Assembly (NCBI RefSeq): GCF_018100905.1
Contig: NZ_JAGJEG010000001.1
Span: forward strand, 1-64,000
Direction: 5' to 3'
Source of the DNA: Pseudoalteromonas sp. MMG010
Lineage (GTDB): Bacteria; Pseudomonadota; Gammaproteobacteria; Enterobacterales; Alteromonadaceae
DNA length: 64,000 nt
Position numbers and translations under genes: made by a program. Below, in pieces: positions 44,710 through 54,604 of the stretch (the stretch's first letter is position 1; the number at the start of each line of letters is the position of its first letter). The notes under the pieces were generated by a model. That model was not told the origin of the DNA and searched no databases. It saw only the letters and a program-made list of their open reading frames with translations.

Positions 44710-47328
44710 TTAGAAACTAATCGTGTAGTTTAAGCGGTAATCACGACCGAAGTTATTGTAAAGGTCTTGGTTATCCCACGTACCTGATGAAGAAAGAACT
44801 GGGTCTTCATCAGTTAAGTTACTTACTGTAAATGTTACTGCACCGTAAGCACCAGCGTTGTAGCTGTATGTTAAGTTATGGATTAACCAGCTATCAAGGT
44901 CACCTGATTGCTCGTAGTAACCGTCACCGTCAGTATCAACTTCAACTTCTGAAGTACTTGCTGTGTAAGTAGAGTTCCAAGAAACTGTATGGTCATCTAA
45001 TGTCCAAGAAAGTGTTGCTACAGACTTAAGATCTGGTTGACCAGACCAACCAGCTGTATCTTGTACTACACCACCAACTTCTGAATCGTAAGACAATGTT
45101 ACACTGTTTACATTCTTGAAGCGGAAATCACCAAAACCTGTTTCAAGGTTTGCAGCAACAGTGAAATCGAAACCTTCAATCTCAAAACCAGCACCATTGA
45201 AGTAAGAAGTACCTGCTTCAATAAGCGTACCTGAAGCAGCACGTTTTAGGTAGAATGTTTCATTAGATGTATCTGCATCAACACCAACAGCGGTAATTAG
45301 ACCTGCTGATTCGTCAGATAAAAGACCTTGTAAAGACTTAGATTGAATTACGTTATCAATTGATAACTGGAAGTAATCTAATTTAAGGTTTAAGTTATCG
45401 TTTACATCCCATGCAACACCTAAGTTGATGTAATCTGAAGTTTCAGCTTCTAGATCAGCGTTTGCAGTGTAGTAAGTATCATACTGACGTGAAGTTGTTG
45501 AACCATTAGCGTAATCAATTGCTGATTCAGCAGAGAATGTACGAGCAGCATTTAATAAATCAAGGCCTGGAGCACGGAATGATTCAGAGTATGAACCACG
45601 AATAACTACGCCTTCAGCTACTTCCCAACGTGCAGATACAGCTGGAGCAACGTTATCACCAAAATCTGAGTAGTCATCGTAACGTGCTTTAATGTTTAAT
45701 TCGAATGTTTCAGTAATTGGTAATACTGATTCGAAGAAAACAGCAGTTACATCGCGCTCACCCATTGAAGAGTTACCCGCTGAACCACCAACTAAACCAG
45801 CTTCAGACTGACCGTCGTATATATCTGCATAAGTTTGTTCAAAGTATTCAACACCAACGTAATGAGCTACAGTGCCACCAGGAAGTTCGAATAAATCAAA
45901 GCCGATACCACCAAAGAATTGGTCAAATGTAGATGATGAGCTCTGTAAAGTAGTTGCTTTCATGTTAGCAATACCTTCATCAGAACCAAGATCAATATCA
46001 TTTTGTTCGTTGTATGCTAAACCGCTGTAAGAAAGGTAGTACTCACCAACAGATTTGTTATCTGCTTTGTTATGGTGATAGTAAACTTCCCAAGATGCGT
46101 TATTCCAATCTAAATCACCACGTAAACCCGCAGTTAAATCTTGGTTGTAATCGTCAACATTACCGTCACGAGTACCGATACCTACCCAACGGAATAAACC
46201 GTATGCACCGTCTTCACCGTATGGGTTATGCTCATTATCTGCAGACATGTCAGTCCATGCTGCAGCAGGTGGAGCATAACGACCGAATGAAGAGTTTTGT
46301 ACAAACATAGTTTGTGCGAAGAATTCAACGCTTTCGCTTAGTTCATAGTTAGCACTTACATATAAAGTGTTACGGTCGATTGAAGCAGTGTTGTATGCAA
46401 CATTTGCATATGCATACATACAGTATTCAGAACCTGGGCCCCAATCTTCGTTCGCATCAACACGGCGGAAAGTATCTTCACCGTATTCAGCAATTAAATC
46501 ATCACATAATAAAGATGCAGAAGCTGTTGAGAAATCAGGAGACAGTACAGTAGCACCGTAGTAAGACCAACCAATAGTATCAGCAGTGTATGCTTCGATA
46601 TCGCCATCATTATCTAAATCACCAATTTGTGCTTTAGTGTAATCACGGTCAGCATCTGAAATGCCTTCACGAGTTTGGTGATCGAAAGAGAAAGTAATAT
46701 TACCTTTATCGCTAGAAACACCACCAACTACAGAAAATTCAGTTGAAGTAGTTCCTTCGTCTTGGTCACGGTGACCCGCACCAATATTGAAAGTTAAACC
46801 TTCAAAGTTATCTTTTAAGATAACGTTAACAACACCAGCCATTGCATCAGAACCATAGATAGAAGATGCACCTTCTGTCATGATATCGATACGCTCTACC
46901 GCTGCCATAGGAATAGCATTAAGGTTAGCAGAAGCACCACCTAAAGTAGGTGAACCTGGGAAACGACGACCATTTAGAAGAACTAAAGTACGACGAGAAC
47001 CAGCACCACGAAGGTTAATAGTTGCTTGAGATTGCGCTGAACTACCTGAACGCTCAGAGAAAGAACCGAAAGAGTTTAAAGAGCTTGAACGAAGTGCATC
47101 AGCTACAGTGTAATCACCTTCAAGTTTAATGTCAGCTGAAGTGATAGATACTACTGGTGAAGCGCCTTCAAGGTCAGTACGTTTGATGCGTGAACCAGTT
47201 ACTTGGATACGTTCAACTTTTTCTGCGCCTTCTTCTGCTGCAAATGAACTAGCTGAGAAAGCAGCTGTTGATGCTGCACCAAAAGCGATCGCTAAGCGAA
47301 CTGCTTTTGAAACTTTATTATTTAACAT
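44710..47328 (-). CDS. TonB-dependent outer-membrane receptor
   Basis: 872 residues from the ATG at 47328, chosen because AGGGAGA lies nine bases upstream; a longer form is open. The signal peptide ends near SSFAAEEGAEK. A TonB box-like ERIQVTGSRIKR and a plug with NLRGAGSRRTLVLLNGRRF, then ASSIYGSDAMAGVVNVILK, are followed by a beta-barrel with the terminal strand RLNYTISF. This is the large oligopeptide/carbohydrate-type class typical of Alteromonadales. The substrate is not evident from the neighbours. Confidence 0.93.
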   Translation of the reverse strand: MLNNKVSKAVRLAIAFGAASTAAFSASSFAAEEGAEKVERIQVTGSRIKRTDLEGASPVVSITSADIKLEGDYTVADALRSSSLNSFGSFSERSGSSAQSQATINLRGAGSRRTLVLLNGRRFPGSPTLGGASANLNAIPMAAVERIDIMTEGASSIYGSDAMAGVVNVILKDNFEGLTFNIGAGHRDQDEGTTSTEFSVVGGVSSDKGNITFSFDHQTREGISDADRDYTKAQIGDLDNDGDIEAYTADTIGWSYYGATVLSPDFSTASASLLCDDLIAEYGEDTFRRVDANEDWGPGSEYCMYAYANVAYNTASIDRNTLYVSANYELSESVEFFAQTMFVQNSSFGRYAPPAAAWTDMSADNEHNPYGEDGAYGLFRWVGIGTRDGNVDDYNQDLTAGLRGDLDWNNASWEVYYHHNKADNKSVGEYYLSYSGLAYNEQNDIDLGSDEGIANMKATTLQSSSSTFDQFFGGIGFDLFELPGGTVAHYVGVEYFEQTYADIYDGQSEAGLVGGSAGNSSMGERDVTAVFFESVLPITETFELNIKARYDDYSDFGDNVAPAVSARWEVAEGVVIRGSYSESFRAPGLDLLNAARTFSAESAIDYANGSTTSRQYDTYYTANADLEAETSDYINLGVAWDVNDNLNLKLDYFQLSIDNVIQSKSLQGLLSDESAGLITAVGVDADTSNETFYLKRAASGTLIEAGTSYFNGAGFEIEGFDFTVAANLETGFGDFRFKNVNSVTLSYDSEVGGVVQDTAGWSGQPDLKSVATLSWTLDDHTVSWNSTYTASTSEVEVDTDGDGYYEQSGDLDSWLIHNLTYSYNAGAYGAVTFTVSNLTDEDPVLSSSGTWDNQDLYNNFGRDYRLNYTISF

Positions 47329-47916
47329 TTGATTCTCCCTGGAATACATTGTTATTAGTTATAATTATCAGTTATGGCGAAATAATTTGTTACTAAACGA
47401 CATAACCGTGTGATGAATAATAATACCTCTGCAACAAAAAGGTCAACAGACAATTAACTTTCATCCACCTTATTTTACACTTTATATAACAACAAATCGG
47501 TTAACTGACACAACAAGCGCACAAAAAACAAAATAAACCATTGATTTATATGGCGTTAATTAAAAATGAAAAAAGTTCAAAAAAAAATAAAAAAATTAGC
47601 AAATTAGAGCATTTAATCTAATTAAGTACTTAGTTTATGGTTAAAATTAACACTAATCGACTTATCTACCTTAATAACTACCTAGTTTTAGCGAATATTA
47701 TCCCTGCCTAGCAGCATGTTTACAGTGACATAAATAACATGTGTTAATAAGGCGTAACGAAAATAGATTGTATTTACACTCAAAACTTAATAATTGATTA
47801 GATTTTTCTTATTAAGGCGGTGAAATTAGATTATTTAATTTTTTTAAATGTATAATATCGATTACACACATATAAATACCCTAAAACACGCCTATTATCA
47901 CAGTTTTATGTAAGTA
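47329..47916. other. AT-rich intergenic region upstream of the TonB receptor
   Basis: No gene or RNA is seen in 588 bases. It is extremely AT-rich with A-runs around 47560-47605 and several TTAA-rich stretches; it separates the receptor gene from the end of polB, so it should hold the receptor's control region. I cannot place a promoter with confidence, nor a Fur box. No terminator for polB is obvious. Confidence 0.4.
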
Positions 47917-50271
47917 TTATAAAAAACTTAATTGTGTGCCTTGAATATCTACATCTTGTAATTCAAGGGTTTCAAATATCATTTGAGCAATGGGTGTGAG
48001 TTGCTTTTCGATGTAAATTGGGTAATGAAGAGTGTTATCGCCTGTCGCTATTTCAGCGCCATCGAGGGTATATACATACTCAATAACTTGCCCTCTTTGT
48101 ACATCAAAATGTGGGTTGATTGCTTGGTATTTTTTGATTGCTTGTACATGAGGAGGAATATTTTTTATATAATCATGTAAATGCTGGCCTAGCCGCTTTT
48201 TATATATTAACTTTTTATCAAACTCTCCTTTGTAAAGCGCAGAGGTGTAATGTTTCAAAATAGGAAAAATATCTGTAGGTTTAAAATCTAATTTAAACAA
48301 TGTCGTAAATAACTCTTTTTGAAATTCTTGTGCAAATACAGTCCAATCACTACGAACGGTTTCCATTCCCTTAAATATTAGTTGCGCCTTGTCATTTTTA
48401 ATTACCTGACCAACATAACGTTTTTTAGAGCCCGTTTTTTTACCTCTGATCGTTGGCATAAAAAATGGGCTGTAGTGAGTTTCAAATTCTAGCTCTAAGT
48501 AACTGATTAAATTAAAACGCTGTTTTATGTTTTCTTGCCACTGACTATTAATTGTTTTTGCTAGTACATTACCTATTTCATTACACTGCTCAGCATCGAG
48601 TTCATCATCTACTTTAATAAAAGTAGAGTCGGTATCACCATATATTACCTCATACCCCATTTCTTCTATCCATTTTCGGGTTGTTTGCATTATTTCGTGC
48701 CCACGTAATGTAATAGAACTTGAAAGCCTAGGATCGTAAAATTTGCATCCTTTTGAACCCAAAACACCATACAAACTATTCATTATTATTTTAATTGCTT
48801 GAGATAGCATAGGTTGATGTGTGTCTTTTGCTTTTTGCCGGGTATCAGTTAAATGCTGAATAAGTTTAGGTAAGTGGTGATGAGTACGTGAAAAAAATGC
48901 ATTATTAAATCCTGGTATCGCCTCTTCTGAGTTATTTAGTCCGTTAATTAAGCCTAATGGGTCTATACAAAATGTACGCATTATTGAAGGATATAAGCTC
49001 TTAAAGTCGAGCACTAAAATATTTTTATATAAACCAGGAGTCGAGTCCATAACATAGCCCCCTGGGCTTTCAAATGACAAGCCATGATCGCCTAAATTTG
49101 GAGCTACATAACCACTTCTATGTAATAAGGGTAAATATAGGTTGGTAAATGCAGCAACCGAACCTCCCATTTTTTCCAGCTCTAACGCTGTTAACTGTGT
49201 CCGTACTACGGCAAATTCAAATAAGTTAAGCTTTGCAAAAATACGATTGACTAAAATGCAGTCTTGTCGGTTATATTCAGCTAAAGCAAGTTTATCTTGA
49301 TTAAACTGACGAATAATTTCATTAAGCCTATTATCACTTTGAATTAACTTACTTTCGCCTAATATTTCTTGTGCAACATTCGCTAATGAATAACTTTCAA
49401 AACGATAAGTTGCATTTTTAAGCATATCAATGCCGTCTATCACACACCGACCCGGTAAAATAAGCCGAGTAAAGTGCCCTGTTCGTATGTTTAGTGGCTG
49501 CTTATCTCGTCCAAAGTTTAGCGTTAGTCCTAATGCCTGCGCCCGTGCGTTAATAACATTAAAGTCAAACTCAATAACATTCCATCCTACAATAACATCA
49601 GGGTCACTTTGGCAAAGGTAATAACTTAACTTTTGTAGTAAGTTAATTTCGTCATAACACCAATCAATGTTCAGTGCATTATGTACCGTTTGGGGTTCCC
49701 CAATCATCATCACAACATCTAGACCATGACCGACTAAAGCAATTGAAAATAGTACCCCTTGTGCATCACATTCAATATCTAAAGAAACAGAGCTCAAGCT
49801 GGGGGTGTAATCGCTATTTGCCTTTAATTTTGCTTGTGTGATTAATGTATAGCCTGTTTTATGCTCTACTTTTCCACTAACCCACACACCGCCTTTAATA
49901 AAACGCTCCATTAAAAAGCGATCACTGTGACGTATGTCACCTTCAAATACCGTCACTTTATTGTCAAATAATTGTTTGGCTTGGTAAAAGCTGTGATTGT
50001 TCTTAAAATAGCAACCGGTGCATACCTCACCACCAAAATGGCGCAGTGCTAGTGGCTTAAATTCAACGGTGATATTAGCTTGCTGACATAATTTTTGTGC
50101 TAATAATTGTGCTGATTGTGGGATAAAAAAAACAGCACTTTCATTTTCAATTAACACTTTTATCGGACCATTCTCACTGCTAAGCCAATAGCACAGCGTG
50201 ATACCATGTCCATATTTAGCTTGGTACTGTTGGCGCGATAAAATAAAGCCTTGATAGATTGCTTGTGTCAA
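47917..50271 (-). CDS. polB: DNA polymerase II
   Basis: 784 residues from a TTG at 50271, matching E. coli Pol II (783). I chose it because the N-terminus then aligns (MTQAIYQGFILSRQ), and the upstream frame crosses the LexA-like box. Exonuclease Asp/Glu are in SLDIECD (about 165-167) and VGWNVIEFDFN; polymerase motifs are LDFKSLYPSI, KIIMNSLYGVLGSK and YGDTDSTFI. It is a family B, SOS-inducible polymerase for replication restart and translesion synthesis. GGGAT lies eight bases before the TTG. Confidence 0.93.
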   Translation of the reverse strand: MTQAIYQGFILSRQQYQAKYGHGITLCYWLSSENGPIKVLIENESAVFFIPQSAQLLAQKLCQQANITVEFKPLALRHFGGEVCTGCYFKNNHSFYQAKQLFDNKVTVFEGDIRHSDRFLMERFIKGGVWVSGKVEHKTGYTLITQAKLKANSDYTPSLSSVSLDIECDAQGVLFSIALVGHGLDVVMMIGEPQTVHNALNIDWCYDEINLLQKLSYYLCQSDPDVIVGWNVIEFDFNVINARAQALGLTLNFGRDKQPLNIRTGHFTRLILPGRCVIDGIDMLKNATYRFESYSLANVAQEILGESKLIQSDNRLNEIIRQFNQDKLALAEYNRQDCILVNRIFAKLNLFEFAVVRTQLTALELEKMGGSVAAFTNLYLPLLHRSGYVAPNLGDHGLSFESPGGYVMDSTPGLYKNILVLDFKSLYPSIMRTFCIDPLGLINGLNNSEEAIPGFNNAFFSRTHHHLPKLIQHLTDTRQKAKDTHQPMLSQAIKIIMNSLYGVLGSKGCKFYDPRLSSSITLRGHEIMQTTRKWIEEMGYEVIYGDTDSTFIKVDDELDAEQCNEIGNVLAKTINSQWQENIKQRFNLISYLELEFETHYSPFFMPTIRGKKTGSKKRYVGQVIKNDKAQLIFKGMETVRSDWTVFAQEFQKELFTTLFKLDFKPTDIFPILKHYTSALYKGEFDKKLIYKKRLGQHLHDYIKNIPPHVQAIKKYQAINPHFDVQRGQVIEYVYTLDGAEIATGDNTLHYPIYIEKQLTPIAQMIFETLELQDVDIQGTQLSFL

Positions 50272-50296
50272 TGTGAGATCCCACTTAATATATACA

Positions 50297-50312
50297 CTGT
50301 AATTATATACAT
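50297..50312. promoter_or_regulatory. LexA-like box shared by polB and dinG
   Basis: CTGTAATTATATACAT agrees with CTGTATATATATACAG at 13 of 16 positions, losing only the last G of the right half-site. It lies in the 60-base gap between two known SOS genes that diverge here, which makes it credible. Confidence 0.7.
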
Positions 50313-50331
50313 ACTTTAGGTAAATCACGCC

Positions 50332-52407
50332 ATGCTTTCTGACTCACTCAAAAAAACAATTAGACAAGTGCATCAGCACGTGGCCGATAATTTAAACGAT
50401 TACCGCCCTCGCAGTTCACAAAACTATTTAGTAGCCGAAATAGCCAAAACCTTAGCGGGTGAGTACCACAAACAACAACGCATTTGTGTTATAGAGGCAG
50501 GAACGGGTACCGGTAAATCACTCGCTTATTGTTTAGGTGCTTTACCCTTAGCCTTAGCGCAAAAGAAAAAATTAGTCATTTCTACTGCCACGGTCGCTTT
50601 ACAAGAACAATTAATAAACAAAGAACTCCCCTTTTTTAAGGCTCATTCCAAACTTGATTTTAAATTTGATTTAGTGAAAGGCCGACAACGCTACATATGT
50701 GCGCATAAACTGCATAATGCATTAAACAGCGATAGCCAAACCCAAATGGAATTTATGCCCACGCTTACTTCACCATTGAGTGATATGGAAACACAATGTT
50801 TAAAGCAGCTATATGATGCATACACAAATAAAAAGTGGGCCGGCGATCGTGATAGTTGGGCTGATACGATTCCAGATCGAGTGTGGGGGTTAATTGCCTG
50901 CGATAAACATGCATGCCAACGACAAATGAAAGCGCATCAAACGTGCCCATTTCAGCTAGCGCGTAATCAATTAATGCAAATGGATGTGTTAGTGATCAAC
51001 CATTCTTTATTACTTGCTGATTTAGATTTAGGAGGCGGTAAAATTTTGCCAGAACCTGATAACACTATTTATGTTATTGATGAAGCACACCATCTTGCTC
51101 ATATAACGCGTGACTTTTCATCTGCCGCAGCAACCATTAAAGGCACTATCGATTGGTTAGATAAGCTTACTAAATTTAGTGGTAAAATGGCCAAAGTTTT
51201 AGTTGGACAAAAAGGCATTGGGCAAAACTTTAAACTGTGCGATAGCATTAACGATGCGAATAAAAATTTAAAAGTAGTGCGCGACATTCTTGATAACGCT
51301 AATTTTGAATATTCAAAAGACGATACCTACCGTTTTGAACATGGTGAAATTCCTAAATCATTACACAGTAAAGCAAAAGATATTAGTGAAGATACTCAAG
51401 ATGCTTTGCGCTGCTTAAATAAAATGCACGACACGCTCACCCAAGATGTTAGTGATGGCGACATAAAACCATACGTAGCAGACCCCGTATTAGCCGAAAG
51501 CGGACAATATATTAATCGCTTAGAGCAACTTAATAAACTATGGTATAGCTATGCAAACAAAGGCGAAGGCACACCCCATGCGCGTTGGATAAAGCGCCTT
51601 GAGTATAAAAATCATCATGATCACTTACTCAGCGATTGCCCTATTGAAGTGGGTTATTATTTAAAAGATAAATTATGGAATGAATGTGCCGGTGCTGTTT
51701 TATGTTCGGCCACATTAAGTGCTTTGGGCTCATTTGATCATTTCGCTTACGAAAGCGGATTAGCAAAAGAACCCGGTGTTAAGTTTATAAAAGTGCCCTC
51801 ACCTTTTGATTACCCAAAACAAGCCACCTTGCGTTTACCTGCATCAACTATAGAGCCTACGCATAAAGAGTTTAGCGATCATATCGCCAGCTGTTTACCT
51901 GAGCATTTAAACACTCAAAAAGCTAATCTTGTGTTATTTGCCTCTTATTGGCAAATGGACCATGTTGCCAAACTGCTTAGAACAAAAGGTTTTAACTTAT
52001 TAGTACAAGGTGAAATGTCACGGGAATCATTGCTTAAAAAACATCACAAAAATATTGATGAAAATAAAGGAAGTATTTTATTTGGTACTCAAAGTCTTTC
52101 GGAAGGTCTTGATTTGCCAGGAAAATATTTAGAAAATTTAATTATTACAAAAATCCCTTTTGCCGTACCAACATCCCCTATCGAAGAAGCGCAAGCTGAA
52201 TTTGTGCAAAGTAAAGGCGGCAATCCGTTTTTATCGATTACTGTGCCCGATGCAGCAAAGAAATTAGTACAAAGCTGTGGTAGACTGCTGCGAAAAGAAA
52301 GCGACCATGGTCAAATCACCATTTTAGATAGACGCCTAGTAACAAAACGCTATGGCAAAGCCATGCTCGACACCTTACCACCTTTTAAAAGACAAATAGA
52401 TTATTAA
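50332..52407 (+). CDS. dinG: ATP-dependent DNA helicase DinG
   Basis: 691 residues. XPD-type superfamily II helicase: Walker A EAGTGTGKS (55-63), the four iron-sulphur cysteines (123, 190, 195, 205), DEAH (250-253) and a late ESGRLLRK-type motif VI (QSCGRLLRKESDHG). It unwinds R-loops and other structures after DNA damage. The stop overlaps yfcA by one base. Probably LexA-controlled. Confidence 0.95.
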   Translation: MLSDSLKKTIRQVHQHVADNLNDYRPRSSQNYLVAEIAKTLAGEYHKQQRICVIEAGTGTGKSLAYCLGALPLALAQKKKLVISTATVALQEQLINKELPFFKAHSKLDFKFDLVKGRQRYICAHKLHNALNSDSQTQMEFMPTLTSPLSDMETQCLKQLYDAYTNKKWAGDRDSWADTIPDRVWGLIACDKHACQRQMKAHQTCPFQLARNQLMQMDVLVINHSLLLADLDLGGGKILPEPDNTIYVIDEAHHLAHITRDFSSAAATIKGTIDWLDKLTKFSGKMAKVLVGQKGIGQNFKLCDSINDANKNLKVVRDILDNANFEYSKDDTYRFEHGEIPKSLHSKAKDISEDTQDALRCLNKMHDTLTQDVSDGDIKPYVADPVLAESGQYINRLEQLNKLWYSYANKGEGTPHARWIKRLEYKNHHDHLLSDCPIEVGYYLKDKLWNECAGAVLCSATLSALGSFDHFAYESGLAKEPGVKFIKVPSPFDYPKQATLRLPASTIEPTHKEFSDHIASCLPEHLNTQKANLVLFASYWQMDHVAKLLRTKGFNLLVQGEMSRESLLKKHHKNIDENKGSILFGTQSLSEGLDLPGKYLENLIITKIPFAVPTSPIEEAQAEFVQSKGGNPFLSITVPDAAKKLVQSCGRLLRKESDHGQITILDRRLVTKRYGKAMLDTLPPFKRQIDY

Positions 52408-53183
52408 TGTTTGAACTTGCGCTTGACCCTTCAACTTGGGCTATTTTATGTGCTGTTGCACTCGCCGCTGGCTTTATAGACGCTATTGCTGGAGGGGGCG
52501 GATTATTAACTGTTCCCGCTTTATTAACAGCTGGCTTACCGCCTCATTTAACCCTGGGGACAAATAAATTAGCAGCCAGCTTTGGCTCTTTTACCGCTAG
52601 CTTTACTTACTACAAAAAAAATCTTTTTAGTCCTAAGTTTTGGGCTAGTTCTATTATTGCAACAGCGATTGGTGCGATGATTGGTACCTTAATCGTTGAT
52701 CATTTAAGTATCGGCTTTTTAAATAAATTATTACCCATCATTGTGATTATAGTCGCCTGTTACAGTTTGTTCGGTAGCTTAAGCACCACTGAAGATGACG
52801 CGCTTCCTGCTGTCACCCGTAGTATGAAAATAAAGCAATGGTTACAAGGGTTAAGTTTAGGCTTTTTTGACGGATTAGCAGGACCTGGTACGGGGACTTT
52901 TTGGACCGCATCAAACAGCTTATTTTATAAAATGAACTTGTTGCTTAATTGTGGCCTAGCGCGGTCAATGAATTTTGTATCTAATTTTATTTCCCTTATC
53001 ACATTTGTTGCCCTGGGCCATGTCAATTTTTTTCTGGGCCTGACCATGGGAATGTTTATTATGCTAGGTGCATGGCTTGGCGCGCATTCAGCGATACGTT
53101 TTGGTAGTAAGTTTATACGCCCCGTATTTAATACGATGGTGATATTACTTGCATTAAAGTTAATCTACGAGGCTTACCTATAG
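52407..53183 (+). CDS. yfcA: TSUP-family membrane transporter (YfcA type)
   Basis: 258 residues with about eight transmembrane helices. The TauE/SafE repeat is seen as AAGFIDAIAGGGGLLTVPALL and GFFDGLAGPGTGTFWT, half the protein apart. Related proteins export sulphite or sulphonates; the substrate of YfcA is unknown. Its ATG overlaps the dinG stop, so expression is coupled. Confidence 0.9.
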   Translation: MFELALDPSTWAILCAVALAAGFIDAIAGGGGLLTVPALLTAGLPPHLTLGTNKLAASFGSFTASFTYYKKNLFSPKFWASSIIATAIGAMIGTLIVDHLSIGFLNKLLPIIVIIVACYSLFGSLSTTEDDALPAVTRSMKIKQWLQGLSLGFFDGLAGPGTGTFWTASNSLFYKMNLLLNCGLARSMNFVSNFISLITFVALGHVNFFLGLTMGMFIMLGAWLGAHSAIRFGSKFIRPVFNTMVILLALKLIYEAYL

Positions 53184-53184
53184 C

Positions 53185-53793
53185 ATGTCAACTCCAGCCT
53201 ATAACAAACTACAGCAGCAAATAGACATACTTAAACAACAAGCCTTAAAGTTTGATGGTGCTAAATTATTATCTAAAAATCGTTATATGCAAGCTCAACC
53301 TAGTTTGTTTGACCGTTGTGTATTTAGTACAAAAAGCATGAACCTTGCCGATTATGTCATTGAAATAGAAGAAGAGTTAGCACGACTTCCTGATAGCAGT
53401 CATCGCCATGCTTATGCTTACGCACTTGAGCGAATAAGTAATCAAGTACACGCTGTTTTTAATGTAATAAAGTCAACTCCAATCTGGGAAAAAGAAAATA
53501 AAAGCCAGTATAAACCACGTGCTAAGCAAAAAGTATTTAAACAAGTGGTTAATAAAGCCATGCAGTCATCCCACGAGCTTTATGATGAACTAAAGCAAAA
53601 CCACGAGTTTGAACGCCGACTTATACTCATGATAGAAGAGCGTAAATTACAAATAAAAACAGCATCTTCAGTTCAAGCGCAAAAAATTAATCAAGAAATA
53701 TTAACCACTCATGCTCGCCTAGGCCGATGCCGAAAAGCCATTTCAGCCACTGAAGATAAAATACAACAATTAGAAAAACAGCAACTGCGTTAA
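53185..53793 (+). CDS. priC: Primosomal replication protein PriC
   Basis: 202 residues, mainly helical and rich in Gln and Lys. Motifs LQQQIDILKQQALKFD, FDRCVFSTKSMNLADYVIE and the charged C-terminal helices fit PriC, which loads DnaB at stalled forks together with Rep. It starts one base after yfcA and heads the priC-comFB-ybaM run. In E. coli priC is also beside ybaM. Confidence 0.87.
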   Translation: MSTPAYNKLQQQIDILKQQALKFDGAKLLSKNRYMQAQPSLFDRCVFSTKSMNLADYVIEIEEELARLPDSSHRHAYAYALERISNQVHAVFNVIKSTPIWEKENKSQYKPRAKQKVFKQVVNKAMQSSHELYDELKQNHEFERRLILMIEERKLQIKTASSVQAQKINQEILTTHARLGRCRKAISATEDKIQQLEKQQLR

Positions 53794-53870
53794 ATACAAA
53801 AAGCAGATATCGATTTATTTCGCAGGTTGGTATACACTCGAATTAACCTTACAACGATTTAGGTAAAATC

Positions 53871-54140
53871 ATGCGATTACATGACGACATCCATAATTAT
53901 TACGAAAAAATTGTCACCGATCACATTAGTAAATTAAAGTTAGACAGTGTTTATAACGATGATATTTTGGCCGATTTATGTTGTACGGTTTTAAATCAAT
54001 TACCACCTCGGTATATTCGCTATGAGGTTGATATGGCTTTTTATCTTACGTTGGCTGAACGCAATAAAATGCAACAACAAGTCGAACAAGCTATTGATAT
54101 TGCAATTAGAGAAATTTCAAAAAAGAAAGCTTTATCATGA
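53871..54140 (+). CDS. ComFB family protein
   Basis: 89 residues. [12 protein letters not shown], then [29 protein letters not shown] is the ComFB signature. Some relatives in cyanobacteria bind cyclic di-nucleotides; here the function is unknown. The stop overlaps the ybaM ATG (ATGA). Confidence 0.85.
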   Translation: MRLHDDIHNYYEKIVTDHISKLKLDSVYNDDILADLCCTVLNQLPPRYIRYEVDMAFYLTLAERNKMQQQVEQAIDIAIREISKKKALS

Positions 54141-54286
54141 ATAACACCTTAGATAACGCCCCAGAGCATATAAAGTTAGCCGTCGACCTTATAATGTTAT
54201 TAGAGGAAAATGAATTAGCGCCCGCCGATGTCCTTAAAGCCCTTGAAATTGTAAAGGCTGATTTTGAGAAAAAAACGGCAGCTTAA
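54137..54286 (+). CDS. ybaM: YbaM family protein (DUF2496)
   Basis: 49 residues. The central stretch [20 protein letters not shown] and then [15 protein letters not shown] is the YbaM pattern almost throughout. It overlaps the ComFB stop by four bases, giving translational coupling. In E. coli ybaM lies beside priC, which supports the call. Function unknown. Confidence 0.9.
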   Translation: MNNTLDNAPEHIKLAVDLIMLLEENELAPADVLKALEIVKADFEKKTAA

Positions 54287-54604
54287 ATTTAGCCTCATTA
54301 TTTATACATGCCCGGTTTTAGCATTTAGCATTTAGCATTTAGCATCACTAAGTTAACGCCTTCATAAATATGATAACAATGTATTTAATCTGTCTCGTCA
54401 TTTATAATGAGTCTTATTTTTGAGTATAATTTATAGGTTTTTAGCTACGGCTTTATATTTAAATAGCCAGTACTAATATAAAATTTACTTAATAAGAATA
54501 TTAATCGTGTTACTAACAGCCTTTCGATTATTCAGCTTTAATATTTTTGTTTAGGTACATAACTTGCTGCATTGAACAATATATGATTTAGCAGTGAGTA
54601 TTAA
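54287..54604. other. Intergenic region before the MscS gene, with a heptanucleotide repeat
   Basis: No gene is seen. TTTAGCA occurs four times in tandem at 54317-54344. The rest is AT-rich with no clear terminator after ybaM. A promoter for the channel gene should lie in the last 150 bases but is not resolved. Confidence 0.5.
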
